Notes under the pieces: generated by a model
What the model was told of the DNA's origin: nothing
The model's input: the letters and a program-made list of their open reading frames with translations, nothing else
The model's database searches: none
Source: an uncultured Zetaproteobacteria bacterium
GTDB taxonomy: Bacteria > Pseudomonadota > Zetaproteobacteria > Mariprofundales > Mariprofundaceae
DNA length: 47,118 bases
Direction of reading: 5' to 3'
NCBI GenBank assembly: GCA_947311495.1
Contig: CAMZLG010000032.1
Span: 1 to 47,118 of the forward strand
Shown here: piece after piece, positions 16,532-27,604 of the stretch
Layout: each line of letters begins with the position of its first letter
Position numbering within the stretch: position 1 is the first letter of the stretch
Made by a program: the position numbers and the translations under genes

Positions 16532-17236
16532 TTAGGCAGGTTTTTGAGCAAAACCCAAATAGTTCACATTTAAATTATCCGACAACGAAAATTGCCCCGA
16601 TAACATCGCATAACGCATGCCTTGCATATCTTGTTCCACCAAACCTGCACCACGCACAGCATCAACCATTTCTGATGGACGAATAAACTTATTGTACTGA
16701 TGTGTACCCTTAGGCAACCACCCTAAAACATACTCTGCGCCAATGATGGCTTTGAGATAACATTCAGGTGTACGATTCAGCGTAGCAAAAATGAATAAAC
16801 CGCCTGGTTTGAGCATATCCGCACATGCTGCCACTGCGCGTTTCACATCTGGCACATGTTCTAACACTTCCAAACATGTCACCACATCATACGTTTGCGT
16901 GTGTGTTTCTGCCCACGTTTCCGCATCATTTTCTTGGTAGTCCACTTGGATGCCTGATTGTTCAGCATGAACAGAAGCCACACTCAAAGCTTTGGGGGAA
17001 CGGTCAATGCCTGTGACATCCGCACCACGGCTTGCCATACCTTCTGCGAGCAAACCACCACCACAACCCACATCCAAAACCTTGGCTTGGTCTAAATCCA
17101 CACGTTGTGCAATATAATCCAAACGTAATGGGTTGATTTGATGCAAAGGTTTAAAGCGACCATCAGGATCCCACCACTCTGCGGCGATGGCTTCAAAACG
17201 CTTTATTTCTTCAGGGTCAACGTAAATGGATGTCAT
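16532..17236 (-). CDS. ubiG: Ubiquinone biosynthesis O-methyltransferase UbiG
   Basis: SAM-dependent methyltransferase carrying out both O-methylations of the ubiquinone ring. The 234-residue protein starts TSIYVDPEEIKRFEAIAAEWWDPDGRFKPLHQINPLRLDYI, the family N-terminus, then LDVGCGGGLLAEGMASRG (SAM motif I), TCLEVLEHVPD (motif post-I/II) and GGLFIFATLNRT. The frame extends to a TTG at 17260, but the ATG at 17236 fits the family start better; neither has a strong ribosome binding site. Its presence indicates a ubiquinone-based respiratory chain. Confidence 0.95.
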   Translation of the reverse strand: MTSIYVDPEEIKRFEAIAAEWWDPDGRFKPLHQINPLRLDYIAQRVDLDQAKVLDVGCGGGLLAEGMASRGADVTGIDRSPKALSVASVHAEQSGIQVDYQENDAETWAETHTQTYDVVTCLEVLEHVPDVKRAVAACADMLKPGGLFIFATLNRTPECYLKAIIGAEYVLGWLPKGTHQYNKFIRPSEMVDAVRGAGLVEQDMQGMRYAMLSGQFSLSDNLNVNYLGFAQKPA

Positions 17237-17277
17237 GCACAAATAATGGTCTAAAGCCAAATAATGACAAGCTTAAG

Positions 17278-17700
17278 TTATAAAAGCTTCCCCTCACCTT
17301 CAGACCAAGTTATATCCCCTTGTGTCACCCCCAGCCACACCACTGCCTTTTCCATATCTTTAAAGGGCAATATCCAAATGTGGTCGCCTCGGCTAGCCAT
17401 AAACAAGCGTACAAAGCCGAAGGCTAAAGAACTGCACACAACTACCGCCATTTTCGCACCTTTTGGCAGAGCTGGTCTATGATGAAACTGCGCCCCCATC
17501 TGTTTCAGTGCTTGCATCGCACCCTTTCCAAAACAGCCGTCTTTTGCGGTGAAATCAACGATTGCCTTGTTGCATGTCCCCACATGCGGCATGCCACTAA
17601 GAGTTGTGTAATATAATTGAATATCGCCACTGGTAATCTCACCCACAGCCTTCACCAGAAGAAGCTTCTGTTCTCTGTTGATACAAATACTAACTGGCAT
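17278..17700 (-). CDS. STAS-like/SpoIIAA-like protein of unknown function
   Basis: A 140-residue cytoplasmic protein without signal peptide or membrane segment. The first half has alternating strands and helices (SICINREQKLLLVKAVGEITSGDIQLYY) like a SpoIIAA/STAS domain, and the C-terminal RGDHIWILPFKDMEKAVVWLG resembles the end of SpoIIAA-like proteins. I do not recognise a named family. It begins 11 bases inside the end of folC, so it is translated from the same message. Role unknown; STAS folds often bind nucleotides, lipids or regulatory partners, which is only a hint. Confidence 0.7.
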   Translation of the reverse strand: MPVSICINREQKLLLVKAVGEITSGDIQLYYTTLSGMPHVGTCNKAIVDFTAKDGCFGKGAMQALKQMGAQFHHRPALPKGAKMAVVVCSSLAFGFVRLFMASRGDHIWILPFKDMEKAVVWLGVTQGDITWSEGEGKLL

Positions 17701-18859
17701 GGTGCTTTAACCATGCTAATGTCTGGGCTATCGTCACAAAAGAACCCAGCACCAAGAACTTACCACCTTGAACTCGGTTAATTTCAGCATCTAAGGCTTG
17801 GTGTATATCTGTATAATCATGCTCTTCTTCGCCAGTTAAGCGCACAACTTTGTTAGTCAGCGGTTGCAAACCAACCACCACCCCACTTAAATCACGATCT
17901 TCACGGGTAGCTACAAATATCACATCAAACAAACCATCCATCGCTTTTAAGGTTGGCAATAGCGCTTGGATAGCATGGTTATTATGTGCAGCATCCAACC
18001 AAAATGTATGCCCTTGAAGCTGCACTTGCTGCAAACGCCCATCTATTTGTATCTGTTTTATGGCTTGTTTGGCTTTATTGGTATCAAGATCATGAAGTAA
18101 TGATGCAAGTTGCCTCATTGCTGCAAAAGCTAAACCTGCATTGATGTGTTGATGTTCACCTATCACTTCCAATCGCCCTTCAAACAACGGTGCATAGGTG
18201 ATAGCCTCACTTTGGGTATTTAATACCTGCCTGACTTCATGAACTTGCGGCGCACTGATGCAAATATTGCAGCCTTGGAATATATATACTTTTTCTTGCG
18301 TTATGCTTTCAAGCGTGCCGCCAAGCCAGTCTTGGTGGTCGAGCCCAACAGGTGTGAGCAGCCCAACATCAGCTGCAACAGCAGTCGTCGCATCCAACTT
18401 CGCGCCCACACCAGCTTCTAAGATTTCAACATCGACTTGTTGTTGTGAGAAATATAGCAACGCCAGCACCGTAGCAGTTTCAAAATAAGATGTGCCTACT
18501 TCCAAAGCCAATGGCATCACATCTGACATCATGTCGAGTAACGCTTCATCAGAAACCATGGTGCCATCAACTTTTATCCGCTCATGGAACTGCAAAATAT
18601 GGGGTGATGTGTATAAACCAACACACAAACCATTGGCTTGCAAAGCTGCAGCCAGAAAGTTTGCCGTTGACCCCTTACCATTGGTTCCAGCAATACGAAT
18701 CCGAACCTTAGGCTTAAGAAATACATTTGATTTTCGTTCCAACGCCTTGATTAGCGCTTGAATACGGGCGTGACCTGGTTTGTAGTCTCTGTCTGCACTG
18801 GGCGCACCCAAAGCACCCAACCAAGCCTCAATATCACTTGGTTTAGCTGTACTTGTCAC
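17690..18859 (-). CDS. folC: Bifunctional dihydrofolate/folylpolyglutamate synthase FolC
   Basis: Adds glutamate to dihydropteroate and to folates. The 389-residue Mur-ligase-fold protein has the ATP loop IRIAGTNGKGSTANFLAAAL, YTSPHILQFHERIKVDG, EAGVGAKLDATTAV, TPVGLDHQDWLGGTLESI, and the C-terminal WLDAAHNNHAIQALLP followed by FVATREDRDLSGV. The accD-folC pair spaced by eight bases is conserved widely in proteobacteria. The gene is somewhat shorter than the E. coli enzyme (422). Confidence 0.94.
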   Translation of the reverse strand: MTSTAKPSDIEAWLGALGAPSADRDYKPGHARIQALIKALERKSNVFLKPKVRIRIAGTNGKGSTANFLAAALQANGLCVGLYTSPHILQFHERIKVDGTMVSDEALLDMMSDVMPLALEVGTSYFETATVLALLYFSQQQVDVEILEAGVGAKLDATTAVAADVGLLTPVGLDHQDWLGGTLESITQEKVYIFQGCNICISAPQVHEVRQVLNTQSEAITYAPLFEGRLEVIGEHQHINAGLAFAAMRQLASLLHDLDTNKAKQAIKQIQIDGRLQQVQLQGHTFWLDAAHNNHAIQALLPTLKAMDGLFDVIFVATREDRDLSGVVVGLQPLTNKVVRLTGEEEHDYTDIHQALDAEINRVQGGKFLVLGSFVTIAQTLAWLKHHAS

Positions 18860-18867
18860 GGATCGTT

Positions 18868-19737
18868 TTAGTGTGGTTGGCGGTATGAGCGCGACATCAA
18901 ATGTTCAAATAAAGTACGCAGGTATTCGCGCTGCTCACGCCTGTCGACAACATCATCAATCAAGCCATGTTCAAGCAAAAACTCAGCCCTCTGGAAACCT
19001 TCTGGCAATTCTTCTGCCACAGTCTCTTTAATCACACGCGGGCCAGCAAAACCAATCAGAGCCCCAGGTTCTGCAATAATTACATCACCAAGCCATGCTA
19101 CCGATGCAGATACACCACCCATGGTTGGGTCTGTCAGAAGGCAAACAAAAGGAAGTTTAGCCTCATTTAAACGGTTCGCTACGGATGATGTTTTTGCCAT
19201 TTGCATCAAGGATAAAATACCTTCTTGCATACGCGCACCACCAGATGCGGTCACCAGCAGGTATGGGCACTGGCGTTCAATCGCACGTTCCATGCCCAAC
19301 ACAATTTTTTCACCCACCACAGAGCCCATGCTTCCGCCCATATAGGCAAACTCAAACATAGTGACGGATGTGGTGATACCTTTGATGTCACCATAGTAAT
19401 TGCGTGCCGCATCATTCTTACCTGCCTTTTTATTCGCAGCTTTAATGCGGTCTGTGTAACGCTTTTGGTCTTTGAATTGTAAAGGGTCTTGTGATGTTAA
19501 GTGCGTATCACACTCGTCATACGTATCTTCGTCGAATAAAAACTCTGCACGTTGCGCCGTAGGAATACGCATGTGTTGACCGCATTTCGGGCAAACCATC
19601 TCAGAGCGTACTAATTCTTTATTGTATAATGTTTCTGCACAACCCGGACATTTAATCCACAAACCATCAGGTGTATTGTCCGTTTCACCACCCATGATAC
19701 TTTTAGGTCGTTCAATTAACCGTGTTAACCAACTCAT
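18868..19737 (-). CDS. accD: Acetyl-CoA carboxylase carboxyltransferase beta subunit AccD
   Basis: Beta half of the carboxyltransferase that makes malonyl-CoA for fatty acids. The 289-residue protein has the N-terminal zinc ribbon CPGCAETLYNKEL ... CPKCGQHM, then the crotonase-like core with MGSVVGEKI, LLVTASGGARMQEGILSLMQMAKTS, LTDPTMGGVSAS, GALIGFAGPRVIKETV and LPEGFQRAEFLLEHGLID. It precedes folC and follows trpA with one gene between. Zinc ribbons of AccD can bind its own mRNA in E. coli, a possible control here. Confidence 0.97.
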   Translation of the reverse strand: MSWLTRLIERPKSIMGGETDNTPDGLWIKCPGCAETLYNKELVRSEMVCPKCGQHMRIPTAQRAEFLFDEDTYDECDTHLTSQDPLQFKDQKRYTDRIKAANKKAGKNDAARNYYGDIKGITTSVTMFEFAYMGGSMGSVVGEKIVLGMERAIERQCPYLLVTASGGARMQEGILSLMQMAKTSSVANRLNEAKLPFVCLLTDPTMGGVSASVAWLGDVIIAEPGALIGFAGPRVIKETVAEELPEGFQRAEFLLEHGLIDDVVDRREQREYLRTLFEHLMSRSYRQPH

Positions 19738-19761
19738 AATATTGTCCTTAACTGCAAACTT

Positions 19762-20553
19762 TTATGCTTCAATCACCAATTCATCAACTTGCGTCAACAT
19801 GCGTAAGTGTGGGATATTTTCTGCTTCAACTTCTGATGCCATTTCCGTCAACACTTCAGGCTTCATATGGTACAAATAAATAGAAACTTCGCCAAGGTTA
19901 TCCAGTTTTTTCAACTCTTGCGCCATACCTTTAGGCGTTAAGTGCCCACTAATGTTTGCCAAATGTTCACGATTGTTGGGGAAAGAGCAATCAATAATCA
20001 CAGCTTTAAGGTTGGGCTGCTGATTCGCAATTTCCCAAATTCTGTCCGTGTGCCCAGTATCTGCTGTGAAAATAGCTTGTGCACCACCTTGATTAAGCAA
20101 AAATCCTGTGCATGGCACGGGATGTTCCACTTCAATCGGCGTGATTTCCAAATCACCAACTGTAAGCACATCTTCAGCCTCAAAACTTTGCATATTCAAA
20201 ATGGCATCGGAAGCCGTTGGAATCTTAGTAAAATCTGGCCAAACAATATTATTTAAGAAATGATTGGATAAGGTATCTAAATTATCTTGCAAACTATGAA
20301 TGGTAATCGCACAAGCTTCTTTATCATTAGAGAGCCGTTTCAGTGAGCGGTTATCCGCTAAAAACGCAATATCTTTGATATGGTCAAGGTGGGTATGAGA
20401 TAAAAAGATGTGTTTAATCTGGCTTTGCTCTTCCAAAGTTAACACTTCAGTCGGTGAGCCTGCATCAAGCAAGACCGTGTCATTCACTAAAAAAGAGGTC
20501 AGGTGAAAACCCAAAAGTTGGCCACCATAACACCCTAAAACACGTATCTTCAT
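19762..20553 (-). CDS. Metallo-beta-lactamase-fold phosphodiesterase, class II cyclic-nucleotide PDE-like
   Basis: A 263-residue cytoplasmic MBL-fold hydrolase with the metal-binding motif LSHTHLDHIKDIAFLADNR near residue 52, VEHPVPCTGFLLNQ, the metal Asp in FTADTGHTDRIWE, IIDCSFPN and a final His in ISGHLTP. The layout (MKIRVLGCYGGQLLGFHLTSFLVND at the start) matches class II 3',5'-cyclic-nucleotide phosphodiesterases such as CpdP, but tRNase-Z-like activity cannot be ruled out. It sits between trpA and accD, breaking the frequent trpA-accD pair. Start is an ATG at 20553 with GGGGAGAG upstream. Confidence 0.82.
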   Translation of the reverse strand: MKIRVLGCYGGQLLGFHLTSFLVNDTVLLDAGSPTEVLTLEEQSQIKHIFLSHTHLDHIKDIAFLADNRSLKRLSNDKEACAITIHSLQDNLDTLSNHFLNNIVWPDFTKIPTASDAILNMQSFEAEDVLTVGDLEITPIEVEHPVPCTGFLLNQGGAQAIFTADTGHTDRIWEIANQQPNLKAVIIDCSFPNNREHLANISGHLTPKGMAQELKKLDNLGEVSIYLYHMKPEVLTEMASEVEAENIPHLRMLTQVDELVIEA

Positions 20554-20582
20554 GCACTCTCCCCAAGTTGCAACTACTAGCT

Positions 20583-21386
20583 CTACCGCTTCATCGCATC
20601 TGCCATCGCAGATGCACTTGATGTAAGCGAGGAAACCATAGCATCATCATCATGAATATTCGATGTGATTTGGCTCACAAAATGGCTGCCAACCACAACG
20701 CCATCCCCAAATGTTGCAATACTTTCTGCTTGAGCAGGTGTTTTAACACCGAATCCCACGCATATAGGTAGTTTAGTGTATTGGCGGATTAAAGACAACT
20801 TATCTTGAATATTTTTCACTTCACCCATCTCAGCACCCGTGATACCCGCAAGCGAAACATAATAAATAAAACCCTGTGCAATGCTTGCTGCCAACGCAAT
20901 GCGTTGCTCAGTTGATGTGGGCGCAAGTAACATAATTTGGCTTAAATCATGGGTTTTAAATGCCTTGGCACAAATCCCACTTTCTTCAGCAGGGATGTCC
21001 ACCAACAATATTCCATCTACACCCGATGCCTTGGCTTGTTTTGCAAATGGTTCAAAACCCATGGTATAGGGAACATTTGCATATCCCATCAAGACAATGC
21101 CAACCTCAGGTTTCGCTTCACGCACTCTCTGAGCAATTAAAAATACATCCTGAATATGTGAGCCTGCAGCTAAAGCGCGTTCGCTGGCAGCTTGAATCAC
21201 AGGTCCATCCGCAGCCGGGTCTGAAAAAGGCATGCCGATTTCAATAATATCCACTTGTTCAGCCAGTGCTAACATTAATTTTTCAGATGTTTGCACATTG
21301 GGATCACCTGCTGTTAAGTAGCCAACCAAAGCTGCTCTGTTTTCTTTCGCACATCGCGCAAAAACATGTGAAAGCTGATTATTCAT
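20583..21386 (-). CDS. trpA: Tryptophan synthase alpha subunit TrpA
   Basis: Cleaves indole-glycerol phosphate and channels indole to TrpB. The 267-residue TIM barrel shows [13 protein letters not shown], the catalytic Glu in [19 protein letters not shown], the catalytic Asp in [10 protein letters not shown], phosphate loop [12 protein letters not shown] and [19 protein letters not shown]. The ATG at 21386 lies eight bases inside the trpB end with GGAG seven bases upstream; a Met eight residues further up is out of register with the family. Coupled to TrpB, as usual for the alpha2beta2 complex. Confidence 0.97.
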   Translation of the reverse strand: MNNQLSHVFARCAKENRAALVGYLTAGDPNVQTSEKLMLALAEQVDIIEIGMPFSDPAADGPVIQAASERALAAGSHIQDVFLIAQRVREAKPEVGIVLMGYANVPYTMGFEPFAKQAKASGVDGILLVDIPAEESGICAKAFKTHDLSQIMLLAPTSTEQRIALAASIAQGFIYYVSLAGITGAEMGEVKNIQDKLSLIRQYTKLPICVGFGVKTPAQAESIATFGDGVVVGSHFVSQITSNIHDDDAMVSSLTSSASAMADAMKR

Positions 21387-22608
21387 CTTCAGACTCCACA
21401 TCAAAGCCAAATTTATCCATCACCGTGTTCAAGTCTTTATCACCGCGACCTGAAAGATTGATGAGCACAATTTCTTCAGGTTTCATTGTTGAGGCAATGC
21501 GTATTCCAGCTGCCAGTGCATGACTAGATTCCAATGCAGGGATAATTCCCTCAGCTTTGGTAAGCATCTCAAATGCTTCTAGCGCTTCGTCATCCGTCGC
21601 ACTATCCAAATCAAGTCGTCCAATATCCATCATGTGCGCAAGCTCTGGACCAACACCAGGGTAATCTAGACCTGCTGAAATACTATGCGCATCTGCTGAA
21701 ATTTGACCTTCTTCATCATCCAACACATAACTCAAACTACCGTGAATAATTCCTGGTTGACCTTTGGCAAGCGATGCCGCGTGTTCCCCAGTCTCAAGCC
21801 CATGACCACCCGCTTCAACGGCGACAAGTTTAACGCTTTCATCATCCCACAAGGGGTGCAACAAACCCATAGCGTTGGAGCCACCGCCTACACATGCCAC
21901 CGCAACATCAGGAAGCCTGCCTGCTTGCTCCAAACATTGTTTACGTGCTTCTTGACCGATTACTGTATGAAATTGGCGTACCATCAAAGGAAACGGATGA
22001 GGACCTGCCGCAGTACCAAAGATATAATATGTATCCTCACATGATGCCACCCAAACGCGTAAAGCTTCATTCACCGCATCTTTAAGTGTGCCCGTTCCCG
22101 AATCCACGGCAATAACATTCGCCCCCAGCAATTTCATGCGGAATACATTGGGGGCTTGCCTACGAATATCTTCTCGGCCCATATAAATATCGCATTGCAT
22201 ATTAAACATCGCAGCCACAGTTGCCGTGGCAACCCCATGTTGACCAGCGCCTGTTTCAGCAATCACTTTCTTTTTACCCATACGACGTGCCAACAAGGCC
22301 TGCCCAATCGTATTGTTTACCTTATGCGCACCTGTATGATTCAAATCTTCACGTTTAAGGTAAATTTGCGCACCACCCACTTCATTTGTGAGTTGTTTAG
22401 CATGATAAAGCGGTGTCATACGACCTACATAGTTCTTGAGTAAGTCCAATCGTTCTTTATGAAATTCTGGGTCAGCCCAAGCTTCAAAAAAAGCATCTTC
22501 AATTTCTTTAAGCGGTTGCATCAATGTTTCAGCCGCAAAGCGACCACCATACTTACCAAAATGCCCCCCTTCATCCGGTGCATGTTTAATATCTAAATCA
22601 TAATCCAT
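21379..22608 (-). CDS. trpB: Tryptophan synthase beta subunit TrpB
   Basis: PLP enzyme joining indole and serine. The 409-residue protein carries the PLP Lys in [36 protein letters not shown], the phosphate loop [44 protein letters not shown] and [12 protein letters not shown]. The ATG at 22608 shares bases with the trpF stop (TGATG), so the pair is coupled. A TTG at 22611 would also be in frame, but the ATG is preferred. Confidence 0.98.
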   Translation of the reverse strand: MDYDLDIKHAPDEGGHFGKYGGRFAAETLMQPLKEIEDAFFEAWADPEFHKERLDLLKNYVGRMTPLYHAKQLTNEVGGAQIYLKREDLNHTGAHKVNNTIGQALLARRMGKKKVIAETGAGQHGVATATVAAMFNMQCDIYMGREDIRRQAPNVFRMKLLGANVIAVDSGTGTLKDAVNEALRVWVASCEDTYYIFGTAAGPHPFPLMVRQFHTVIGQEARKQCLEQAGRLPDVAVACVGGGSNAMGLLHPLWDDESVKLVAVEAGGHGLETGEHAASLAKGQPGIIHGSLSYVLDDEEGQISADAHSISAGLDYPGVGPELAHMMDIGRLDLDSATDDEALEAFEMLTKAEGIIPALESSHALAAGIRIASTMKPEEIVLINLSGRGDKDLNTVMDKFGFDVESEDE

Positions 22609-23222
22609 CAATGGAACTTCTCACATAGTGTTATCATTTTTTGTTTATCTTTAATGCCTTTAGCGGATTCAACTCCCGAAGAAACATCCAAAGCATATAA
22701 ACCTTGCACTTGTTTTGCACGGTCAATATTTTGCTCATCAATACCACCAGCAAGAATAAGTGGGTGTTTATGTTTCACGCCATCAAGCATAGACCAATCG
22801 AAGCTAGCGCCTGTGCCACCGTAAACCCCATGTGGGGCTTTAGCATCTAACAAAACAGAACAATCAAAGCTTTTTATTTTATCTAAATCTTCTTGCTTAG
22901 AAATTGCTACCGCTTTGACCACGCGCCGTTTCTGCTGCATACAAAAACTAGGCGACTCATCGCCATGTAATTGAAGAGTATCCAGCGGACACACATCTAA
23001 CGTTTGATTAATATCTGACTGTGAAGGGTTCACAAATAAACCCACAATCGTTATAAAAGGGGGCAGACCTTGAATAATACGCTTGGCATCTTCTGGACTA
23101 ATATAACGTGGTGATTTTTCATAAAACACGAACCCAATCGCGTTCACGCCCAAGTCTGATGCCAACAAAGCATCTTCAAGTCGTGTAATCCCACAAACTT
23201 TCAAATATAGAGGAGAATTCAT
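22608..23222 (-). CDS. trpF: Phosphoribosylanthranilate isomerase TrpF
   Basis: Amadori isomerisation step of tryptophan synthesis. The TIM barrel opens with [38 protein letters not shown] (catalytic Cys in KVCGIT), then [38 protein letters not shown] and the catalytic Asp in [11 protein letters not shown]. Starts at 23222, 23234 (ATG) and 23240 (GTG) are all possible; no strong ribosome binding site decides among them, and the 23222 start leaves a normal 204-residue enzyme. First gene of the trpFBA operon; trpC, trpD and trpE must be elsewhere. Confidence 0.95.
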   Translation of the reverse strand: MNSPLYLKVCGITRLEDALLASDLGVNAIGFVFYEKSPRYISPEDAKRIIQGLPPFITIVGLFVNPSQSDINQTLDVCPLDTLQLHGDESPSFCMQQKRRVVKAVAISKQEDLDKIKSFDCSVLLDAKAPHGVYGGTGASFDWSMLDGVKHKHPLILAGGIDEQNIDRAKQVQGLYALDVSSGVESAKGIKDKQKMITLCEKFH

Positions 23223-23251
23223 ATGCTCTACCATTGCCACAGCTTAAAACG

Positions 23252-23281
23252 AATATACGAACAAGCAATACATAGCATCAA
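23252..23281 (-). promoter_or_regulatory. Possible trpF promoter
   Basis: Minus strand TTGATG (23281-23276), 18-base spacer, TATATT (23257-23252), about 20-30 bases before the trpF start. The -35 overlaps the T-run of the atp terminator. I see no leader peptide or attenuator. Confidence 0.4.
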
Positions 23282-23306
23282 AAAAGGCCACCCTAAGGTG
23301 ACCTTG
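23279..23306 (-). terminator. Terminator of the atp operon
   Basis: On the minus strand AAGGTCACC and GGTGGCCTT (23305-23297 and 23292-23284) form a 9-bp stem with one G-U pair and a four-base loop, followed by six T. It lies 25 bases after the atpC stop. Confidence 0.9.
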
Positions 23307-23329
23307 TATGAATTAGCCCAATAGGCTAT

Positions 23330-23737
23330 TTATTTTTTATATTTCTGAATCATGCGTAGGCGTGCTGCCATCATTGCGATTTCAGCTTCTGCGGCTGCAA
23401 AATCAATATCATCTTTTTTCGATGCAATTAATTCTTCTGCTTTACGCTGCGCCACAAGAATTTCAGCTTCATCCATATCCGCTGCACGTTCTGCAACATC
23501 TGCAAGAACTGTAACTTTATTAGGCTGAACTTCCATATAGCCACCGGCTACAAACACTTCATCCACTTCATCGCCATTGGTGATAATAAGTTCACCAGCA
23601 TTGAGAGATGTAAGCAAAGCATTATGACCAGGCAAAATACCCAACTCACCCTCTGCACCTGGAGCTAGTAGCATCGTAGCTTCACCCGAAAAGACTTCGC
23701 GTTCAGCCGTAGCAACTACAATTTTCATGTTAGACAT
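23330..23737 (-). CDS. atpC: ATP synthase epsilon subunit AtpC
   Basis: Regulatory subunit of the F1 central stalk. The 135-residue protein has an N-terminal beta-sandwich (IVVATAEREVFSGEATMLLAPGAEGELGILPGHNALLTSL, then GGYMEVQPNKVTVLADVAERAAD) and the C-terminal two-helix hairpin that can inhibit ATP hydrolysis (AEILVAQRKAEELIASKK to RLRMIQKY). The ATG at 23737 follows AAGG nine bases upstream; a Met three residues later is an alternative. Last gene of the atp operon. Confidence 0.96.
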   Translation of the reverse strand: MSNMKIVVATAEREVFSGEATMLLAPGAEGELGILPGHNALLTSLNAGELIITNGDEVDEVFVAGGYMEVQPNKVTVLADVAERAADMDEAEILVAQRKAEELIASKKDDIDFAAAEAEIAMMAARLRMIQKYKK

Positions 23738-23742
23738 GATAA

Positions 23743-25152
<1,410 letters not shown>

Positions 25153-26028
25153 CTATGCAGCAGCTGCACCGGCACTAATTTCAGCAAGTTCTTGCGTAAT
25201 TGCTGCTTGGCGTGCCTTGTTATAAGTAATTTGCAAATCAGATATAATATCTTTTGCGTTATCAGTTGCAGATTTCATTGCAACCATTCGTGCTGATTGT
25301 TCACAAGCTTTATTTTCCAATACTGCTTGATAAACAATAGTTTCGATGTAGCGACGTAACAAACCGTCAAGAACCGCTTTACTATCTGGCTCATATAGGT
25401 AATCCCAATAACCTGGATATTCCCAATAACCACTTTCGCCTTCAGTTTTCGCCTCAGGGCAAGGAAGAAGCTGAACTTCAGTTGGTGTCTGTGTCATCGT
25501 GTTCACAAAAGTGTTAAACACCAAACGAACTTCGTCGTATTCACCAGCCAAGAATTTTTCCATCGCTAGGTTCACAACACCAACAATTTCTGAAAACTCT
25601 GGCGCATCGTTAATGTCTTCAACGCTAGCAGCAAGTGGTGCTACACGTTTCATAAACAGGCCCGCACGACGACCAATCGACAACACTTCAACTTCTGCTG
25701 TTTCCTTGATTTCCTTCAAGCTAACCATGGCATGTTTAAATACATTGGTATTCAAACCACCACACAAACCCTTGTCCGAAGAAACAACGATATAAGCCAC
25801 ACGTTTTACTTCATCATGTTTTACCAAAAATGGATGAGGGTACTCAGTGTGCGCTTGCATTAAGTTTGCAATCACAGTATTGATGCCGTCAGAGTAAGCA
25901 CGCGATTGAGTTACTGCATCTTGTGCTTTACGCATTTTACTCGCCGCAACCATTTCCATAGCTTTGGTGATTTTTGACGTATTTTGCGTGGCTTTGATTT
26001 GCCCGCGAATTTCCTTAGCCGATGCCAT
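25153..26028 (-). CDS. atpG: ATP synthase gamma subunit AtpG
   Basis: Rotor shaft that turns inside the alpha3beta3 ring. The 291-residue protein begins MASAKEIRGQIKATQNTSKITKAMEMVAASKMRKAQ, the long N-terminal helix, contains VVSSDKGLCGGLNTNVFK and ends with YQAVLENKACEQSARMVAMKSATDNAKDIISDLQ and ITQELAEIS, the C-terminal helix. A short Tyr/Trp-rich stretch near residues 196-210 (ESGYWEYPGYWDYLYEP) appears slightly extended compared with common homologues; it should lie on the globular side domain. Confidence 0.97.
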   Translation of the reverse strand: MASAKEIRGQIKATQNTSKITKAMEMVAASKMRKAQDAVTQSRAYSDGINTVIANLMQAHTEYPHPFLVKHDEVKRVAYIVVSSDKGLCGGLNTNVFKHAMVSLKEIKETAEVEVLSIGRRAGLFMKRVAPLAASVEDINDAPEFSEIVGVVNLAMEKFLAGEYDEVRLVFNTFVNTMTQTPTEVQLLPCPEAKTEGESGYWEYPGYWDYLYEPDSKAVLDGLLRRYIETIVYQAVLENKACEQSARMVAMKSATDNAKDIISDLQITYNKARQAAITQELAEISAGAAAA

Positions 26029-26038
26029 AGAAGACCCC

Positions 26039-27580
26039 TTAGTACGTGCCAGTCGCTTTAAAGTCAGCTACTGCTTTCTTCAAAGTGTCTGTAACTTCGC
26101 CACTAAGTTCAGGTTTATCATTCAAACCTTTGATAAAGTCGCTCTGATTCGATGCCAAGTAAGCAATGTATGCTTTCTCAAAATCCACCACTTTATCAAC
26201 AGCTACATCATCCAAGTCGCCATTGTTTAACGCGAACAATACAGCGGTCATTTCAGCAACAGACTGTGGTGAGTTCTCATCTTGTTTCAATACTTCAACA
26301 CCACGCTTACCGCGTTCGATTTGAGCACGAGTTGCTTCATCCAAATCAGATGCAAATTGAGCAAATGCTGCCAACTCACGGTACTGAGCCAAATCAAGCC
26401 TAAGACCGCCACCCACTTTCTTCATCGCTTTGGTTTGCGCTGCACCACCCACACGGGATACCGACAAGCCCGCATTAATCGCTGGACGTTGCCCAGAGTT
26501 AAACATTGAAGTTTCCAAGAAAATCTGACCATCTGTAATTGAAATTACATTGGTAGGTACGAATGCAGATACATCGCCCTCTTGTGTTTCAATCACGGGA
26601 AGTGATGTTAACGAACCTGTTTTACCCTTCACTTCACCATTGGTGAATTTTTCAACATATGCTTCATCAACACGTGATGCGCGTTCCAACAAACGAGAGT
26701 GAATATAGAATACATCCCCTGGGTATGCTTCACGACCTGGAGGGCGGCGCAAAATCAATGAAATTTGACGGTAAGCCCAAGCTTGTTTGGTCAAATCATC
26801 ATAAATAATAAGTGCATCTTCACCACGGTCACGGAAATACTCGCCCATCGTGCAGCCAGAATAAGGTGCGATGAACTGCAGTGCTGCAGCTTCAGAAGCG
26901 TTGGCAGATACGATAATTGTGTGGTCCAAAGCATCATGTTCTTTCAAGGTCCGAACAATGTTTGCAACTGTTGCAGCTTTTTGACCAACTGCCACATAAA
27001 TACACGTTACACCTGTATCTTTTTGGTTGATAATGGTATCAATGGCAATCGCAGTTTTACCTGTTTGACGGTCACCAATGATAAGCTCACGCTGACCACG
27101 CCCTACAGGAACCATGGAATCAATTGCCTTAATGCCTGTTTGCAAAGGTTGATCTACTGATTTACGTTCAATCACACCAGGTGCAATTTTTTCAACAGCA
27201 TCAAAACCGTCGTTATCAACAGGCCCCTTACCATCTACTGGCTCGCCAAGTGCATTCAATACGCGACCTTTCAATCCAGGCCCAACAGGAACCTCGAAGA
27301 TACGACCTGTACACTTCACTTCGTCGCCTTCAGCCAAATGCATGTATTCGCCGAAAATAACCGCACCTACACTGTCTTGTTCAAGGTTAAGTACCATGCC
27401 AAGTGTGTCGCCTGGAAATTCAAGCATCTCACCAGCCATGGCACCAGCAAGCCCATGAATGAGTGCAACACCATCACCGACCGAAATCAAGCGACCCATG
27501 TTTGCATCACTTGCGCTGGCTTCAAAACCTTTAATTTGCTCTTTAATAATAGAACTAATTTCTGCTGTATCAAGTTTCAT
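26039..27580 (-). CDS. atpA: ATP synthase alpha subunit AtpA
   Basis: Non-catalytic nucleotide-binding subunit of F1. The 513-residue protein has the beta-barrel N-domain ([25 protein letters not shown]), Walker [70 protein letters not shown], the arginine-finger region [22 protein letters not shown] and the C-terminal helical domain. Standard length and complete motif set. Confidence 0.98.
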   Translation of the reverse strand: MKLDTAEISSIIKEQIKGFEASASDANMGRLISVGDGVALIHGLAGAMAGEMLEFPGDTLGMVLNLEQDSVGAVIFGEYMHLAEGDEVKCTGRIFEVPVGPGLKGRVLNALGEPVDGKGPVDNDGFDAVEKIAPGVIERKSVDQPLQTGIKAIDSMVPVGRGQRELIIGDRQTGKTAIAIDTIINQKDTGVTCIYVAVGQKAATVANIVRTLKEHDALDHTIIVSANASEAAALQFIAPYSGCTMGEYFRDRGEDALIIYDDLTKQAWAYRQISLILRRPPGREAYPGDVFYIHSRLLERASRVDEAYVEKFTNGEVKGKTGSLTSLPVIETQEGDVSAFVPTNVISITDGQIFLETSMFNSGQRPAINAGLSVSRVGGAAQTKAMKKVGGGLRLDLAQYRELAAFAQFASDLDEATRAQIERGKRGVEVLKQDENSPQSVAEMTAVLFALNNGDLDDVAVDKVVDFEKAYIAYLASNQSDFIKGLNDKPELSGEVTDTLKKAVADFKATGTY

Positions 27581-27604
27581 AATCTCAATATCCTCTGTAT
27601 CTAA

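Noticed and set aside
20583-23281. Trp operon leader peptide or attenuator
   Set aside because: The gap before trpF is short and shows no Trp-codon run or paired hairpins beyond the atp terminator.
26765-27160. Plus-strand frame of 131 residues opposite atpA
   Set aside because: Shadow of atpA; Cys- and Asn-rich composition typical of antisense frames, no start signals.
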